Source: Bacteroidota bacterium
GTDB lineage: Bacteria; Bacteroidota; Ignavibacteria; Kryptoniales; JAKASW01
DNA: 64,000 nt
Reading direction: 5' to 3'
Assembly (NCBI GenBank): GCA_023480735.1
Contig: JAMCXB010000043.1
Coordinates: 76,750-140,749, forward strand
Position 1 is the stretch's first letter. Each line of letters begins with the position of its first letter. Below the pieces are notes generated by a model. That model searched no databases, was not told where the DNA came from, and saw only the letters and a program-made list of their open reading frames with translations. This document shows positions 51,074-60,186 of the stretch, one piece after another. A program made the position numbers and the translations under genes.

Positions 51074-53070
51074 TGTCCGTGGTCCAGTCGCTGTTCTATT
51101 TCCAGCCTGGCGGTCTGGGCAGGTTGGGAAGTCGGATCAACTTCCAGCGTCTTGTCAAGCCAGGCGAGGGTATGTTTCAACCGCCCGTACTTATATTCGT
51201 ACGCTGCCCTGGCAAGAAACATTCGCGTATAGAAGTTATCTATCTGGTGAGAATAAACGTTGTCAACGTTGCGCGCGGCTCGAAATCCGTTAAGGCCTGC
51301 ACGTCCGAACGGAACGTAGGCTGTGTCTGTGGTAAGCTCATAAAGCAATCCATACGGCACTTTATTGTATCCGTAAAGGTACCTGTCTTCCATTTCAGGG
51401 CCGACAAAGACGTCCCTTCCTTTTTGGAGCGCCCCCCGAATTATCTCGCGTATGAAATCAGAATAAGTGTGTTCTATGCTGTTCGGATCATACGGCAGCC
51501 CGTTCTCAAAAAGGCGAAGATTCTCCATGTAAGCCGCAAAAACAGGATCAGTGTTTGGAAAGATCGAAGCGTAACGCCGGTGTATCTGCGTTGCATACCA
51601 GGATCTTCGAAGGAGCTCTTTGTCAATCACAGTGACATCCCTTCTCACTCCATCGACGTTTTGGTAATAAAGAGAGGCCGAGACGAATACATCCCATTGA
51701 AAGGACAAGACAAGTGAATTTTGCGGCAAACTAGTGAGGATATCTCTGGTGTACTTCTCGACGGCAAAATCGCCGCTCTCGTTAACCTTTTCGTAATTCG
51801 ATGCCGCTGAGACCGCAGGGAGCAGCATTACGAGCAACGCGACGAGGACTTTTTTATTTGTCATATTCATTGCCTGACGGATGAGGAATTGGAAACCGAC
51901 AGCTACAAAGAGTGCCAGCGCAATATCCGCCAAGAGGAAATAGCTTGCGATGTCGTGAATATTATAATTTGCCGCGTAGAAGATGTCTCCAAGGAGTAGA
52001 AGCAGTGCCCACCAGAAGTATTTTCGATATGCGAACATTGAGATGAAGATTCCAAGGACGAGAACGATTATGTTGAATGAAAATTCCGAATACAGGCTGG
52101 AGAAGAAAACACCCAGCTGGTGTTGGAAGACGTTGAAAGAGCTGAACATCCACGTCCTGAACTGTTTGCCGGTAACATGCCAGATGAATCTCTGCAGGTT
52201 GTCCGGATTGCCCCAATCAAGAACTGGGGATTGGGCTGCACGAATGGGCAGGTAGAGGTAGAGAAGTAACGGCAGCGCCCCTCCGACCACCGCAAAAGAA
52301 AGGACCTTTGTCTTTAATCTTCTTTCCCTGTGGTTCATGAATAGGAGAAAAAGAATTGCCGGTACAGTCAGCACGGTTGTCATATGGTTGGAGAAGCCGA
52401 GTCCCAGCATCAGCCCTGCCAGGAAAGCCTGTCGGCCCGTCGGAACGGTGTAGAACTTGAGCCAGAAAATCAGTATCAACGCAAAGAGCGAAAGCTGGAG
52501 AGGGTAAACCTCGATAGAAGTGCTCTGCTCCCAGAAGGTGGCTGAGAAGATGAGGCAAAGGGCTGCGACGGCAGAAGCCAACCTGACAATGAATCCTTTG
52601 CTCAAATCGATCGCGGGGAATCGATCGTGATTATCGACACGCGCCTTTTTTGATGGAGTTGCTTTATTCGCGGCCGTACTGCCGACGCCAAGTGCCCATT
52701 GTGCGCGCAAAAACGCAAGGTAAAACAACCCCCCGGCAATTGCAGTGCAAGTCACGGCAAACAAATTTGCCCGAACAGCGATTTCGCGAGACAGCGGAAT
52801 GTGAACAAATGCATTTCCTAACAAGGTGAAGAGCGGATAACCGGTCGGATGCGCAATGCCAAGTGTCCAGAGTACCGTTGTCAGTTCTCCGCCATCGATG
52901 TAAGGAATACTCCTGGACATCGTAAGGAGATAAATGAGGAACGAAAGAGCGGTGAGATTGCCTGCGATCAGAAAGTCCAGTCGCCCGAAGCGAGTGGAAG
53001 GATCTGATTTAGCCGTATTGTTTCCAGACTTAATGGATGACTGAGTCACAGGCTTCCGGCTGTCTTTCAA
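51070..53070 (-). CDS. DUF2723 membrane protein (PMT-like glycosyltransferase)
   Basis: A 666-residue protein. It has about ten hydrophobic segments up to residue 440 and a soluble C-terminal domain. The loop SRSIPYIDGGELTTVLWTLGIAHPTGYPLFTLLG (given here in parts: YIDGGELTT and AHPTGYPLF) is the DUF2723 signature, related to protein O-mannosyltransferases of the GT-C fold. That relation suggests transfer of a sugar from a lipid carrier to protein or lipid on the outer face. Bacteroidota use such proteins in general O-glycosylation. The N-terminal 35 residues are polar and disordered-looking. Confidence 0.82.
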   Translation of the reverse strand: MKDSRKPVTQSSIKSGNNTAKSDPSTRFGRLDFLIAGNLTALSFLIYLLTMSRSIPYIDGGELTTVLWTLGIAHPTGYPLFTLLGNAFVHIPLSREIAVRANLFAVTCTAIAGGLFYLAFLRAQWALGVGSTAANKATPSKKARVDNHDRFPAIDLSKGFIVRLASAVAALCLIFSATFWEQSTSIEVYPLQLSLFALILIFWLKFYTVPTGRQAFLAGLMLGLGFSNHMTTVLTVPAILFLLFMNHRERRLKTKVLSFAVVGGALPLLLYLYLPIRAAQSPVLDWGNPDNLQRFIWHVTGKQFRTWMFSSFNVFQHQLGVFFSSLYSEFSFNIIVLVLGIFISMFAYRKYFWWALLLLLGDIFYAANYNIHDIASYFLLADIALALFVAVGFQFLIRQAMNMTNKKVLVALLVMLLPAVSAASNYEKVNESGDFAVEKYTRDILTSLPQNSLVLSFQWDVFVSASLYYQNVDGVRRDVTVIDKELLRRSWYATQIHRRYASIFPNTDPVFAAYMENLRLFENGLPYDPNSIEHTYSDFIREIIRGALQKGRDVFVGPEMEDRYLYGYNKVPYGLLYELTTDTAYVPFGRAGLNGFRAARNVDNVYSHQIDNFYTRMFLARAAYEYKYGRLKHTLAWLDKTLEVDPTSQPAQTARLEIEQRLDHGQ

Positions 53071-53080
53071 GAGTCTTCCC

Positions 53081-55948
53081 TCAATCCGCCGATTCGATTA
53101 GCTGTGAGACGGTCTTCTTGAACAGGGAACTGATTTTCCGCATCCTTGCTTTCAGGCTGTCGAGAAACTCACCTGAGTTTTTGAAGTCAAGGTGGGCCGC
53201 AAGGGATTCCAATTCGCGTTCGTCGTGGGGGATTTTGTGATTTGTCTTCGACAGGGAAACGTAGTTAGAGAATTCGATCATCCGATAAAACTCATAGCTC
53301 TCTTTGACCTCATCGGCAATCTGCTCTGAAAGAGACCCCTTCAGCTTCAGTCTGTCTATGGACTCACCGATCGAGGCGGGCATTAGTCCCTCCATCTCCT
53401 TTGCATTAGTGAGGAGGAGTGTCTGGACAAGGAACTCGACCGCAAAAATCCCGCCGTCGCCGGACTTGATGTCAATTTCATCGAAGTAGCTCTTGGACTG
53501 AACGACTTTGCCGTATAATGCCGCTATTTCTTCAATTGACGAACGTGAAATCGAGAAATTCCGGATCGTGTTCAGAATGATCTCTTCAATTTCTTCGGAC
53601 GGGAAGATGCTCCTGAATCGCGTCATTGCCACGGCTTCCCATACCGAGAGGCGTTTCTCTATATACACCTTGTATTCCGACACGGTCATTAGGAGCGGTG
53701 CGCTCTTTCCTTCGGGTCGGAGTTTAAGGTCGATCGCGAAAACCGGACTTCCGTTACTGTCCAGCAGCCCTTTTTGTATGTTGGGAATTTTCTCCTCGAT
53801 TGCCGGTTTCTTTTGTTTTAGAGAATCGGGAAGGATGAAGAGCAGGTCGAGATCCGACATGAAAGACATTTCTCTAGACCCGAATTTTCCTCCCGCCAAT
53901 ACATGCGGACGATTCCTTGGCATTACCTTATCAATTGCATCAGTCAGAAATCTTTCGGCAACGCCGGACCACTTCACGTGCATCTCGGAAAGGGAAATTT
54001 CATCGAGCAGGTAAAGGAGGCCCAGTTTAATCTCGTTGAACTGTCTCAACAGCGAGACAGACAACAAATCCGAAAGGTAGACGTTCTTGTCCAAAAGCCT
54101 GTCCGGTGAGATAATCAGGTCGAGGAGGAGGGGCTCGGCGGTCAGGTAGTCGACGAACCGCGTCGCTTTCGAGCAAAGCGTCAGAATCAATCTCCTAAAA
54201 TGCTCATCGGAAAGAGAACTGTAAAAGACTTCGAGGCTCTTGATGGAAGGGACAATGCGGGCAAGGTTCTTTAGCGTGAGATCCTGATCAACAGTGAGCT
54301 TGATATCCTCGAAAAGAGCGGGAGCGATTTCACGGAAGGTTCTCGTTACTCCTGCCGGAAATTCGACGTCTCCGGCGCGGGTCACCCCACGCGAAAGAAA
54401 CTGTGTGTTCCTGTAGCTTTCCTCAATTCTGGTCAGGCCGTAGTTCTCAAGCACTCGTCGTGTCCTGTTGTCGTTTATTGGACCCTCGATGAGCTGCTCA
54501 ATCTCGGTCCTTTCGATAGGTTGTTCTATGCGGAAAACGTTGTTGAACAGCTCCGAGACCGTGTCGAAGTAGTTGAAGAGTTGATTCCTGAACTTTCGTT
54601 CATTCCTGTACCCGCATCGTTTGGACAAGTTTCTGAATTCGAACCCGTTGGTCGGCAGGGTATGGGTTTGCAGATTTTTGAATAGCTGGAGCCTGTGTTC
54701 AACGAGCCGGTAAAACTTGTATGATTCGGAAAGCAAAGCCGCTTCCTGCCTGTTTAATATCCTGGTAGTTCCCAGAAGCTTGATGGCCTGGAGTGTGTTG
54801 CCGGTCTGAATTTCAGGGGAGGAGCCGCCGTTCAGGAGCTGAAGTGCCTGGACAATAAATTCTATGTCCCGAATCCCGCCCCTTCGCAATTTTATGTTTA
54901 GCTCATTCGGGTTTGCGGCTTCGATCCGTATCTTCATCCTTGGAATTTCATCGATCGGGTTCTCGAGCCACGTGCGCGGGTATATGAACGACCGCATATG
55001 GTTGAAGAAGGTCTCGCTGACCCTCTCATCCCCCGCAACATGTCTCGCCTTTATCAGCATTTGCCTTTCCCAGAGTTCGCCCCGGGATTCATAGTAGGCG
55101 AGTGCGCTCTCGAGGCTCTGAGCCGCGGCACCGGAAGAGCCGTCAGGACGAAGACGAAGATCGATTCTGTAAAGATGCCCCTCCGGTGACTCGGAGGTGA
55201 GGTCCTTCACCAGCTCGCTCACGAAATGATTTGCCTGTTCTGAGGCGTCATGATCGGTTTTGTTCTTACCTGCGGAAAAGAGGAAGAGGAGATCTATGTC
55301 GGAACTGTAATTGAGCTCGTTCCCGCCAAATTTTCCGAGCGCAATGCAGCTCACGCGGGGGGGAGTCCCACCGTACTTCGTTTTGAATCTCGAGCTTATC
55401 ACCTCGAATGATACTCTCAGGATGGATTCGGCCAGCTGGGAAATCTGCAGGGTCGTCTCCTCGATGTCCTCGAGCCCGCAAATATCGCGTGCGCCGATCC
55501 TGAGGATTTCGCGTTTATATATTCGCCTCAGATAATCTTTTGAGTGTGAGGCCTCGTGATATATCTCCATCTGCCTTGAGATCTCGGGGATGAGAGAAAC
55601 AGAGTTTAGCCGCGATTCTATTCCCGCCGGAGAGAACAAGTACCGGAAGAAACCAGGGTGCTTGACGAAGATATCGGCGAGATACTGACTGGTCGATATA
55701 ATTGCGAAAAAGTCTTCGCAGAGTCTCTTGTCCCGGGAAAGGTCCGATAAGATGGAGGCGGAATTCGGAGTAGCCGCAAGGAACCGCTCGAAGTTGTTGA
55801 GCGCCATAAACTGGTCAGGAAGCTTGGCGGTGAGGATCTCGATGTTCTGTATGAATTCCGTCGGGTTAATTGCAGCGCCGGAATTCACAATCAGCTCAAA
55901 AATTTTCATGAGAAGACTCAGAATGTTTTCTTTAACTTTCGCGGTCAC
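53081..55948 (-). CDS. glnE: bifunctional glutamine synthetase adenylyltransferase/deadenylyltransferase
   Basis: A 955-residue GlnE with two nucleotidyltransferase halves. The N-terminal (deadenylylating) core is ALGKFGGNELNYSSDIDLLF around residue 205, and the C-terminal (adenylylating) core is AGGKFGSREMSFMSDLDLLF around 690. RRGGIRDIEFIVQALQLL and GGIFAVEFLVQTLLL close each catalytic half. It regulates glutamine synthetase by adenylylation in response to nitrogen. glnA and glnB/K are not in the window. The gene overlaps the M20 gene by 17 bases. Confidence 0.93.
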   Translation of the reverse strand: MTAKVKENILSLLMKIFELIVNSGAAINPTEFIQNIEILTAKLPDQFMALNNFERFLAATPNSASILSDLSRDKRLCEDFFAIISTSQYLADIFVKHPGFFRYLFSPAGIESRLNSVSLIPEISRQMEIYHEASHSKDYLRRIYKREILRIGARDICGLEDIEETTLQISQLAESILRVSFEVISSRFKTKYGGTPPRVSCIALGKFGGNELNYSSDIDLLFLFSAGKNKTDHDASEQANHFVSELVKDLTSESPEGHLYRIDLRLRPDGSSGAAAQSLESALAYYESRGELWERQMLIKARHVAGDERVSETFFNHMRSFIYPRTWLENPIDEIPRMKIRIEAANPNELNIKLRRGGIRDIEFIVQALQLLNGGSSPEIQTGNTLQAIKLLGTTRILNRQEAALLSESYKFYRLVEHRLQLFKNLQTHTLPTNGFEFRNLSKRCGYRNERKFRNQLFNYFDTVSELFNNVFRIEQPIERTEIEQLIEGPINDNRTRRVLENYGLTRIEESYRNTQFLSRGVTRAGDVEFPAGVTRTFREIAPALFEDIKLTVDQDLTLKNLARIVPSIKSLEVFYSSLSDEHFRRLILTLCSKATRFVDYLTAEPLLLDLIISPDRLLDKNVYLSDLLSVSLLRQFNEIKLGLLYLLDEISLSEMHVKWSGVAERFLTDAIDKVMPRNRPHVLAGGKFGSREMSFMSDLDLLFILPDSLKQKKPAIEEKIPNIQKGLLDSNGSPVFAIDLKLRPEGKSAPLLMTVSEYKVYIEKRLSVWEAVAMTRFRSIFPSEEIEEIILNTIRNFSISRSSIEEIAALYGKVVQSKSYFDEIDIKSGDGGIFAVEFLVQTLLLTNAKEMEGLMPASIGESIDRLKLKGSLSEQIADEVKESYEFYRMIEFSNYVSLSKTNHKIPHDERELESLAAHLDFKNSGEFLDSLKARMRKISSLFKKTVSQLIESAD

Positions 55949-57128
55949 GCTGTCTCAGATATTCGATTGTTAAGAAGGCGAGAAAAGCCGCACCGTACAT
56001 TAAAGACGACTCATCTATCCTGAATTTTGCATTGTGGATGGACGCCGTTGCCCCGGTCTTTTTGTTCCCGGTTCCAATCCACCAGAACGTCCCCGGCACT
56101 TTCTGGAGGTAATAAGCAAAGTCTTCGGCTCCCATGACAGGGGGGACTGTCATGGCGGAACTCTTTCCATAGAGCCGGGTCAGAGCGTTCCGCGCCAGAA
56201 GCGTCTCTTGGTCCGAATTCACCAACACAGGGTACCCGTGGCTGATTTCTGTTTTGCATTTCCCGCCAAACGCTTTTGCCGTTTCGGAGGCAGTGCGGGT
56301 TATCAGCTCGTGAGCTCGTCTGCGCCACTTTTCATTCATAGTTCTCAGTGTCGCAGCAAGTTCCACCTTATCCGGAATAATGTTCGGCGCAGTTCCTCCG
56401 TGAATAGAGCCGATAGTAAGGACCGACGGGTCCAGAGGATCTCTCATTCGGCTTATGACCGATTGTAGCGAATCCACGATTCGTGCAGCAATGACGACAG
56501 GGTCAACGGTCTCATGCGGCTTCGCACCGTGTCCGCCTTTACCCATGACGGTAATGTAGATCTCGTCTGCGGAAGCCATAATGGGTCCCGGCCTGAAGCC
56601 AAACTTGCCCGCAGCCAATTCGTTCGTAACATGCTGTCCGAATATTACATCTGCATCAGGATTCGACAGTGCGCCGTCTTTGAGCATGGCAGGAGCCCCG
56701 CCGGGGTTCTTTTCTTCGCTCGGCTGGAACAGGAATTTGACCGTGCCATTTACATCCTTCTTCAGTTGGGACAGTATCATGGCGGCGCCGACCAGCATAG
56801 CCATGTGAGCATCGTGCCCGCACGCATGCATCCTTCCGGAGCTCCTGCTGGTGAACCCGAGTCCGCTCTCTTCGGTGATCGGAAGTGCATCCATGTCGGC
56901 GCGAAGTGCCACTACGCCCGCGCTTGCGTTCCCCTTTAGAATCCCGACTAGTCCCGTCTTTCCAACGCCTTTTTTAACCCTGATTTCCAGCTTGTCAAGT
57001 TCGGAAGCAATCGTCTTGCCGGTGTCAAATTCTTCAAAGGCAAGCTCGGGATATTGGTGCAAGTGGCGCCTCAGTCTAACGATCTCCGGGAAGACTTTTC
57101 TTGAAAGAGAAAGGATATTATCAGTCAT
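55932..57128 (-). CDS. M20 family amidohydrolase
   Basis: A 398-residue metallohydrolase of the M20D type. ALRADMDALPI, GRMHACGHDAHMAM (metal-binding Cys/His), LFQPSEEKNPGGAPAML and PPVMGAEDFAYYLQKVPG place it with N-acyl-amino-acid/IAA-amino-acid hydrolases and N-acetyldiaminopimelate deacetylases. A dimerisation domain lies between. The substrate cannot be told. It is the first gene of the long minus-strand run, divergent from pgsA. Confidence 0.9.
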   Translation of the reverse strand: MTDNILSLSRKVFPEIVRLRRHLHQYPELAFEEFDTGKTIASELDKLEIRVKKGVGKTGLVGILKGNASAGVVALRADMDALPITEESGLGFTSRSSGRMHACGHDAHMAMLVGAAMILSQLKKDVNGTVKFLFQPSEEKNPGGAPAMLKDGALSNPDADVIFGQHVTNELAAGKFGFRPGPIMASADEIYITVMGKGGHGAKPHETVDPVVIAARIVDSLQSVISRMRDPLDPSVLTIGSIHGGTAPNIIPDKVELAATLRTMNEKWRRRAHELITRTASETAKAFGGKCKTEISHGYPVLVNSDQETLLARNALTRLYGKSSAMTVPPVMGAEDFAYYLQKVPGTFWWIGTGNKKTGATASIHNAKFRIDESSLMYGAAFLAFLTIEYLRQRDRES

Positions 57129-57255
57129 TGGTTAAAAATATTTCGTCGTGGCTTCAAATTCAATTGATAATCGAATCCGTAGGTACTTGGATTAGTTATT
57201 GAAGTGAGGTCCTCGGACTTGACCCCGATTTCATTCGAACTTAAATTGTGTCAGC

Positions 57256-57861
57256 ATGACGTTACCTAACCAGCTAACAATTCTAAGAATCCTGCTCACA
57301 CCTTTGTTCGTGGTTCTATTCATTAGCGAGCGGTTAGTTTTGAAGCAAACGTCCGTGGTTGTTTTTGCAATTGCCGCACTGACAGATTGGTACGATGGCT
57401 GGGTTGCAAGAAAACTGGGAAAGGTCAGCAGGTGGGGAATATTTCTAGATCCCCTCGCGGATAAGATATTGACTTCAGCGGCATTTGTAGCCTTTGCCTG
57501 GATGGGTATGATCGAGGTATGGATGGTCTGGGTTATCGTGGTAAGGGACATCTCGATTACTTTGCTCCGCTCCTTTGCAGAACTGGGCCACCACACTCTG
57601 CACACGAACTTCAGTGCAAAGGTGAAGACTTTCGCACAGATGGTTTTCATTTACGCAGTAATGCTGGCGGTTGTCCTGAAGGATTCGGCTCCGGCCTTAT
57701 TGCCGATAACGAAGATTATCCTCGACAAAAATGTACTCTATGTTTCGATGCTGGTTGTAACGGTGCTCACATTCGGCACGGGAATCCAGTACATCATAGA
57801 GAATTTCAAAGTGATTTATTTGTCCTTGCGGGGGGTCAGTGGAAGAGCGGAGTCTGAGTGA
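57256..57861 (+). CDS. pgsA: CDP-diacylglycerol-glycerol-3-phosphate 3-phosphatidyltransferase
   Basis: A 201-residue integral membrane enzyme making phosphatidylglycerophosphate from CDP-diacylglycerol and glycerol-3-phosphate. The CDP-alcohol phosphatidyltransferase motif is complete: DWYDGWVARKLG, then GIFLDPLADK, i.e. D-x2-DG-x2-AR-x8-G-x3-D-x3-D. LPNQLTILRILLTPLFVVLF is the normal start. The next gene supplies the phosphatase for the same pathway and overlaps by 23 bases. Confidence 0.94.
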   Translation: MTLPNQLTILRILLTPLFVVLFISERLVLKQTSVVVFAIAALTDWYDGWVARKLGKVSRWGIFLDPLADKILTSAAFVAFAWMGMIEVWMVWVIVVRDISITLLRSFAELGHHTLHTNFSAKVKTFAQMVFIYAVMLAVVLKDSAPALLPITKIILDKNVLYVSMLVVTVLTFGTGIQYIIENFKVIYLSLRGVSGRAESE

Positions 57862-58336
57862 ACAGCCGCCGGAAGCTTCTGCCGGCAAGGCTTCCTTTCT
57901 CGATAAATTAATCTCAACCGGAATAGGAAGCGGGCTTTCGCCGGTTGCACCCGGTACGGCGGGCTCGGTCGTCGGACTCCTGTTTTATTCGATAGACGGA
58001 TTTGAGAAATTTTATGTTATCCTCCCTGCAATAGTGGTATTCTTCGTATGGGGAAGCTACACGGCAGGGAAGATGGAGAAAGTTTACGGGCATGACCCCT
58101 CAAGGGTTGTCATTGACGAGATCGTCGGGATCTGGATTACGCTGGCATTTCTTCCGAAGAGATTTCTTCTGGTCGCAATGGGATTTCTTCTTTTCAGGAT
58201 CCTGGATATTTTTAAACCTTTTCCGGCAAGCTATTTCGATAAGAGAAACGGCGGCATGTCAATCATGCTCGACGATGTGGTCTGTGGAATTTATGCAAAC
58301 GTCGCACTCCAACTTTATTTGCACATCTTGAAATGA
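57839..58336 (+). CDS. pgpA: phosphatidylglycerophosphatase A
   Basis: A 165-residue membrane phosphatase that converts phosphatidylglycerophosphate to phosphatidylglycerol. GSGLSPVAPGTAGSVVGLLFY and VVIDEIVGIWITLAFLP are the PgpA family signatures, with NGGMSIMLDDVVCGIYANV near the C-terminus. Start GTG 57839 overlaps pgsA; a start further in is possible since the first 20 residues are polar and variable. Confidence 0.92.
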   Translation: MEERSLSEQPPEASAGKASFLDKLISTGIGSGLSPVAPGTAGSVVGLLFYSIDGFEKFYVILPAIVVFFVWGSYTAGKMEKVYGHDPSRVVIDEIVGIWITLAFLPKRFLLVAMGFLLFRILDIFKPFPASYFDKRNGGMSIMLDDVVCGIYANVALQLYLHILK

Positions 58337-59580
58337 GGACAGCAGCAGCAATTACAATCGGCGATGAAATCCTGATTGGCCAGGTTACGAATACAAACGC
58401 TGCCTTCATCGGACAGAAGCTTTCTGAGATCGGCGTGGAAGTCACTCGGATGGTTGTCGTAGGCGATGAATATGAAGAGATAATGACCGCTTTCAAAGAA
58501 TACTATGAGAAATTTGATGCGGTCTTAATCACAGGAGGCCTTGGGCCTACTCACGATGACATCACGAAAAGGGTGATGGCGGATTTTTTCAATGTGCCGC
58601 TTGTAATGGATAACAGCGTGTTGGAGAATGTCCGTGACAGACTCTCCAAACGAGGCATCCCGATGCGAAAAGTGAACGAAGATCAGGCGCTCGTTCCCGA
58701 AGGGTGTGAGGTGCTGATGAATCACTGGGGCACGGCTCCCGGGATGCTGTTCGATGATGGAAAGAAATTCTTTGTGGTGATGCCGGGCGTCCCGCATGAA
58801 ATGCAAAACATTATGAGCGAACACGTCCTTCCCCGGATGAAAGTGAGGGCAATCGGACAGGTTATTAAGCACAGAGTATTGAAAACGACAGGGATCGCCG
58901 AGTCGAGTCTTTACGAGCTGCTGGGTGACATAGACAGCCTGCTAGGCGGAAGAGCAAAGCTTGCATTCCTGCCGAGTCAGATTGGAGTGCGGCTGAGAAT
59001 AACTGTAAAGGCCGCGACGACCGAGGAAGCCGATTCAATTATTGCGGATTTGGAAGGTAAGATTCGCAACAAGGCGGAAAGATACATCTACGCGGGCGGG
59101 GAGGTAGATATTGAAGAGACTCTGGGGAGAATGTTAACAGAAAAGAAGTTGGCAATTTCGGTAGCGGAGAGCTGTACCGGCGGCTTTATTTCCCATCGGA
59201 TTACCAATGTTTCCGGAAGCTCCGGATATTTCGATAGAGGTGTTGTCAGCTACAGCAACAGGGCGAAGATGGAGATATTGCACGTTCCCGGTGAGCTGCT
59301 GGAGAAGTTCGGAGCGGTGAGCGAGGAAGTAGCCAGGGCGATGGCGGAGGGTGTAAGAAACATCTCCTCATCCGACATAGGGATATCGGTTACGGGGATC
59401 GCTGGTCCTACCGGAGGGACGCCCGAAAAGCCGGTTGGTCTTGTATACATCGGCCTCGCCGATGCCGCAGGAACAATTGTGGAAAGGCGACTGCTCCCCG
59501 ATGAGCGTTTGAGGTTCAAGGACCGCGTGTCTCAGGCTGCACTTGAACTTGTAAGGAAACGGCTTCTGGGGATAAGCTGA
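58333..59580 (+). CDS. cinA: CinA family protein (competence/damage-inducible; NMN amidohydrolase)
   Basis: A 415-residue protein with two domains. The N-terminal molybdopterin-binding-like domain (COG1058) has AAAITIGDEILIGQVTNTN and VLITGGLGPTHDDITK; the C-terminal domain has VAESCTGGFISHRITNVSGSSGYF and SVTGIAGPTGGTPEKPVGLVY, the NMN deamidase module. Roles reported are NAD recycling/ADP-ribose hydrolysis and, in some bacteria, an association with RecA and competence. Here it lies two genes before recA. It overlaps pgpA by four bases. Confidence 0.94.
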   Translation: MRTAAAITIGDEILIGQVTNTNAAFIGQKLSEIGVEVTRMVVVGDEYEEIMTAFKEYYEKFDAVLITGGLGPTHDDITKRVMADFFNVPLVMDNSVLENVRDRLSKRGIPMRKVNEDQALVPEGCEVLMNHWGTAPGMLFDDGKKFFVVMPGVPHEMQNIMSEHVLPRMKVRAIGQVIKHRVLKTTGIAESSLYELLGDIDSLLGGRAKLAFLPSQIGVRLRITVKAATTEEADSIIADLEGKIRNKAERYIYAGGEVDIEETLGRMLTEKKLAISVAESCTGGFISHRITNVSGSSGYFDRGVVSYSNRAKMEILHVPGELLEKFGAVSEEVARAMAEGVRNISSSDIGISVTGIAGPTGGTPEKPVGLVYIGLADAAGTIVERRLLPDERLRFKDRVSQAALELVRKRLLGIS

Positions 59581-60150
59581 ATGCGAATCTTCTTCGGCGC
59601 CACACTTCTGGAAGAGACAAAAGACGAGATCATTGATATCCAAAGAGAGCTTCGATCTCTTGTATCCGGGGCAAGGTTCGAGGGGAGAGACAAGCTCCAT
59701 ATAACCCTTCAGTTCATCGGCGATTTCAGCTCCGAAAAAGTGGAGGAGCTTTACAACTTCTCTACCGATCAGTTGAAGCAGAAACTTGTGGAGCCGTCCG
59801 CTGTTGATATCATCGGCCTCGGATATTTCCCGAATGAAAATGTCAGGAGAGGAATTTGGCTAGACTGCAGGGACAGCGGAACATTGGCCGCGATTGCAGA
59901 CTCACTCAGGACAAGTTCAAAAGAGTTCGGCATAGTGCCCGAGTCGCGGCCTTTTAAGGCACATATCACCATTGCGCGGTCAAAAGGACATGAAGCGGGC
60001 GGCATGAAGCGCATCGACTTGCAGAAAGCATGGGACGAAGGTAAATTGTCGGCGAAGCGATTTTTCCCCAAGAGTGTTGCGTTATTTCAAAGCAGGCTGT
60101 TACCTTCTGGTTCTGAATATGAGGTCATACACGAGTTCTCTTTACAATAA
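59581..60150 (+). CDS. thpR: RNA 2',3'-cyclic phosphodiesterase
   Basis: A 189-residue 2H phosphoesterase (LigT/ThpR). Two catalytic HxTx motifs are visible: DKLHITLQFIGDF and FKAHITIARSKG. They hydrolyse 2',3'-cyclic phosphate ends of RNA. The first gene codon follows the cinA stop directly. ThpR within a cinA-recA context is a common arrangement. Confidence 0.92.
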   Translation: MRIFFGATLLEETKDEIIDIQRELRSLVSGARFEGRDKLHITLQFIGDFSSEKVEELYNFSTDQLKQKLVEPSAVDIIGLGYFPNENVRRGIWLDCRDSGTLAAIADSLRTSSKEFGIVPESRPFKAHITIARSKGHEAGGMKRIDLQKAWDEGKLSAKRFFPKSVALFQSRLLPSGSEYEVIHEFSLQ

Positions 60151-60186
60151 TAGTTCGAAGAGTCCCTTCGGAAAGGAGTTTTAGAA

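Noticed and set aside
60151-60186. Possible SOS (LexA) operator before recA
   Set aside because: The partial symmetry TTCGAAG..CTTCGGAA does not match a known LexA box, and the gene may be transcribed from upstream.
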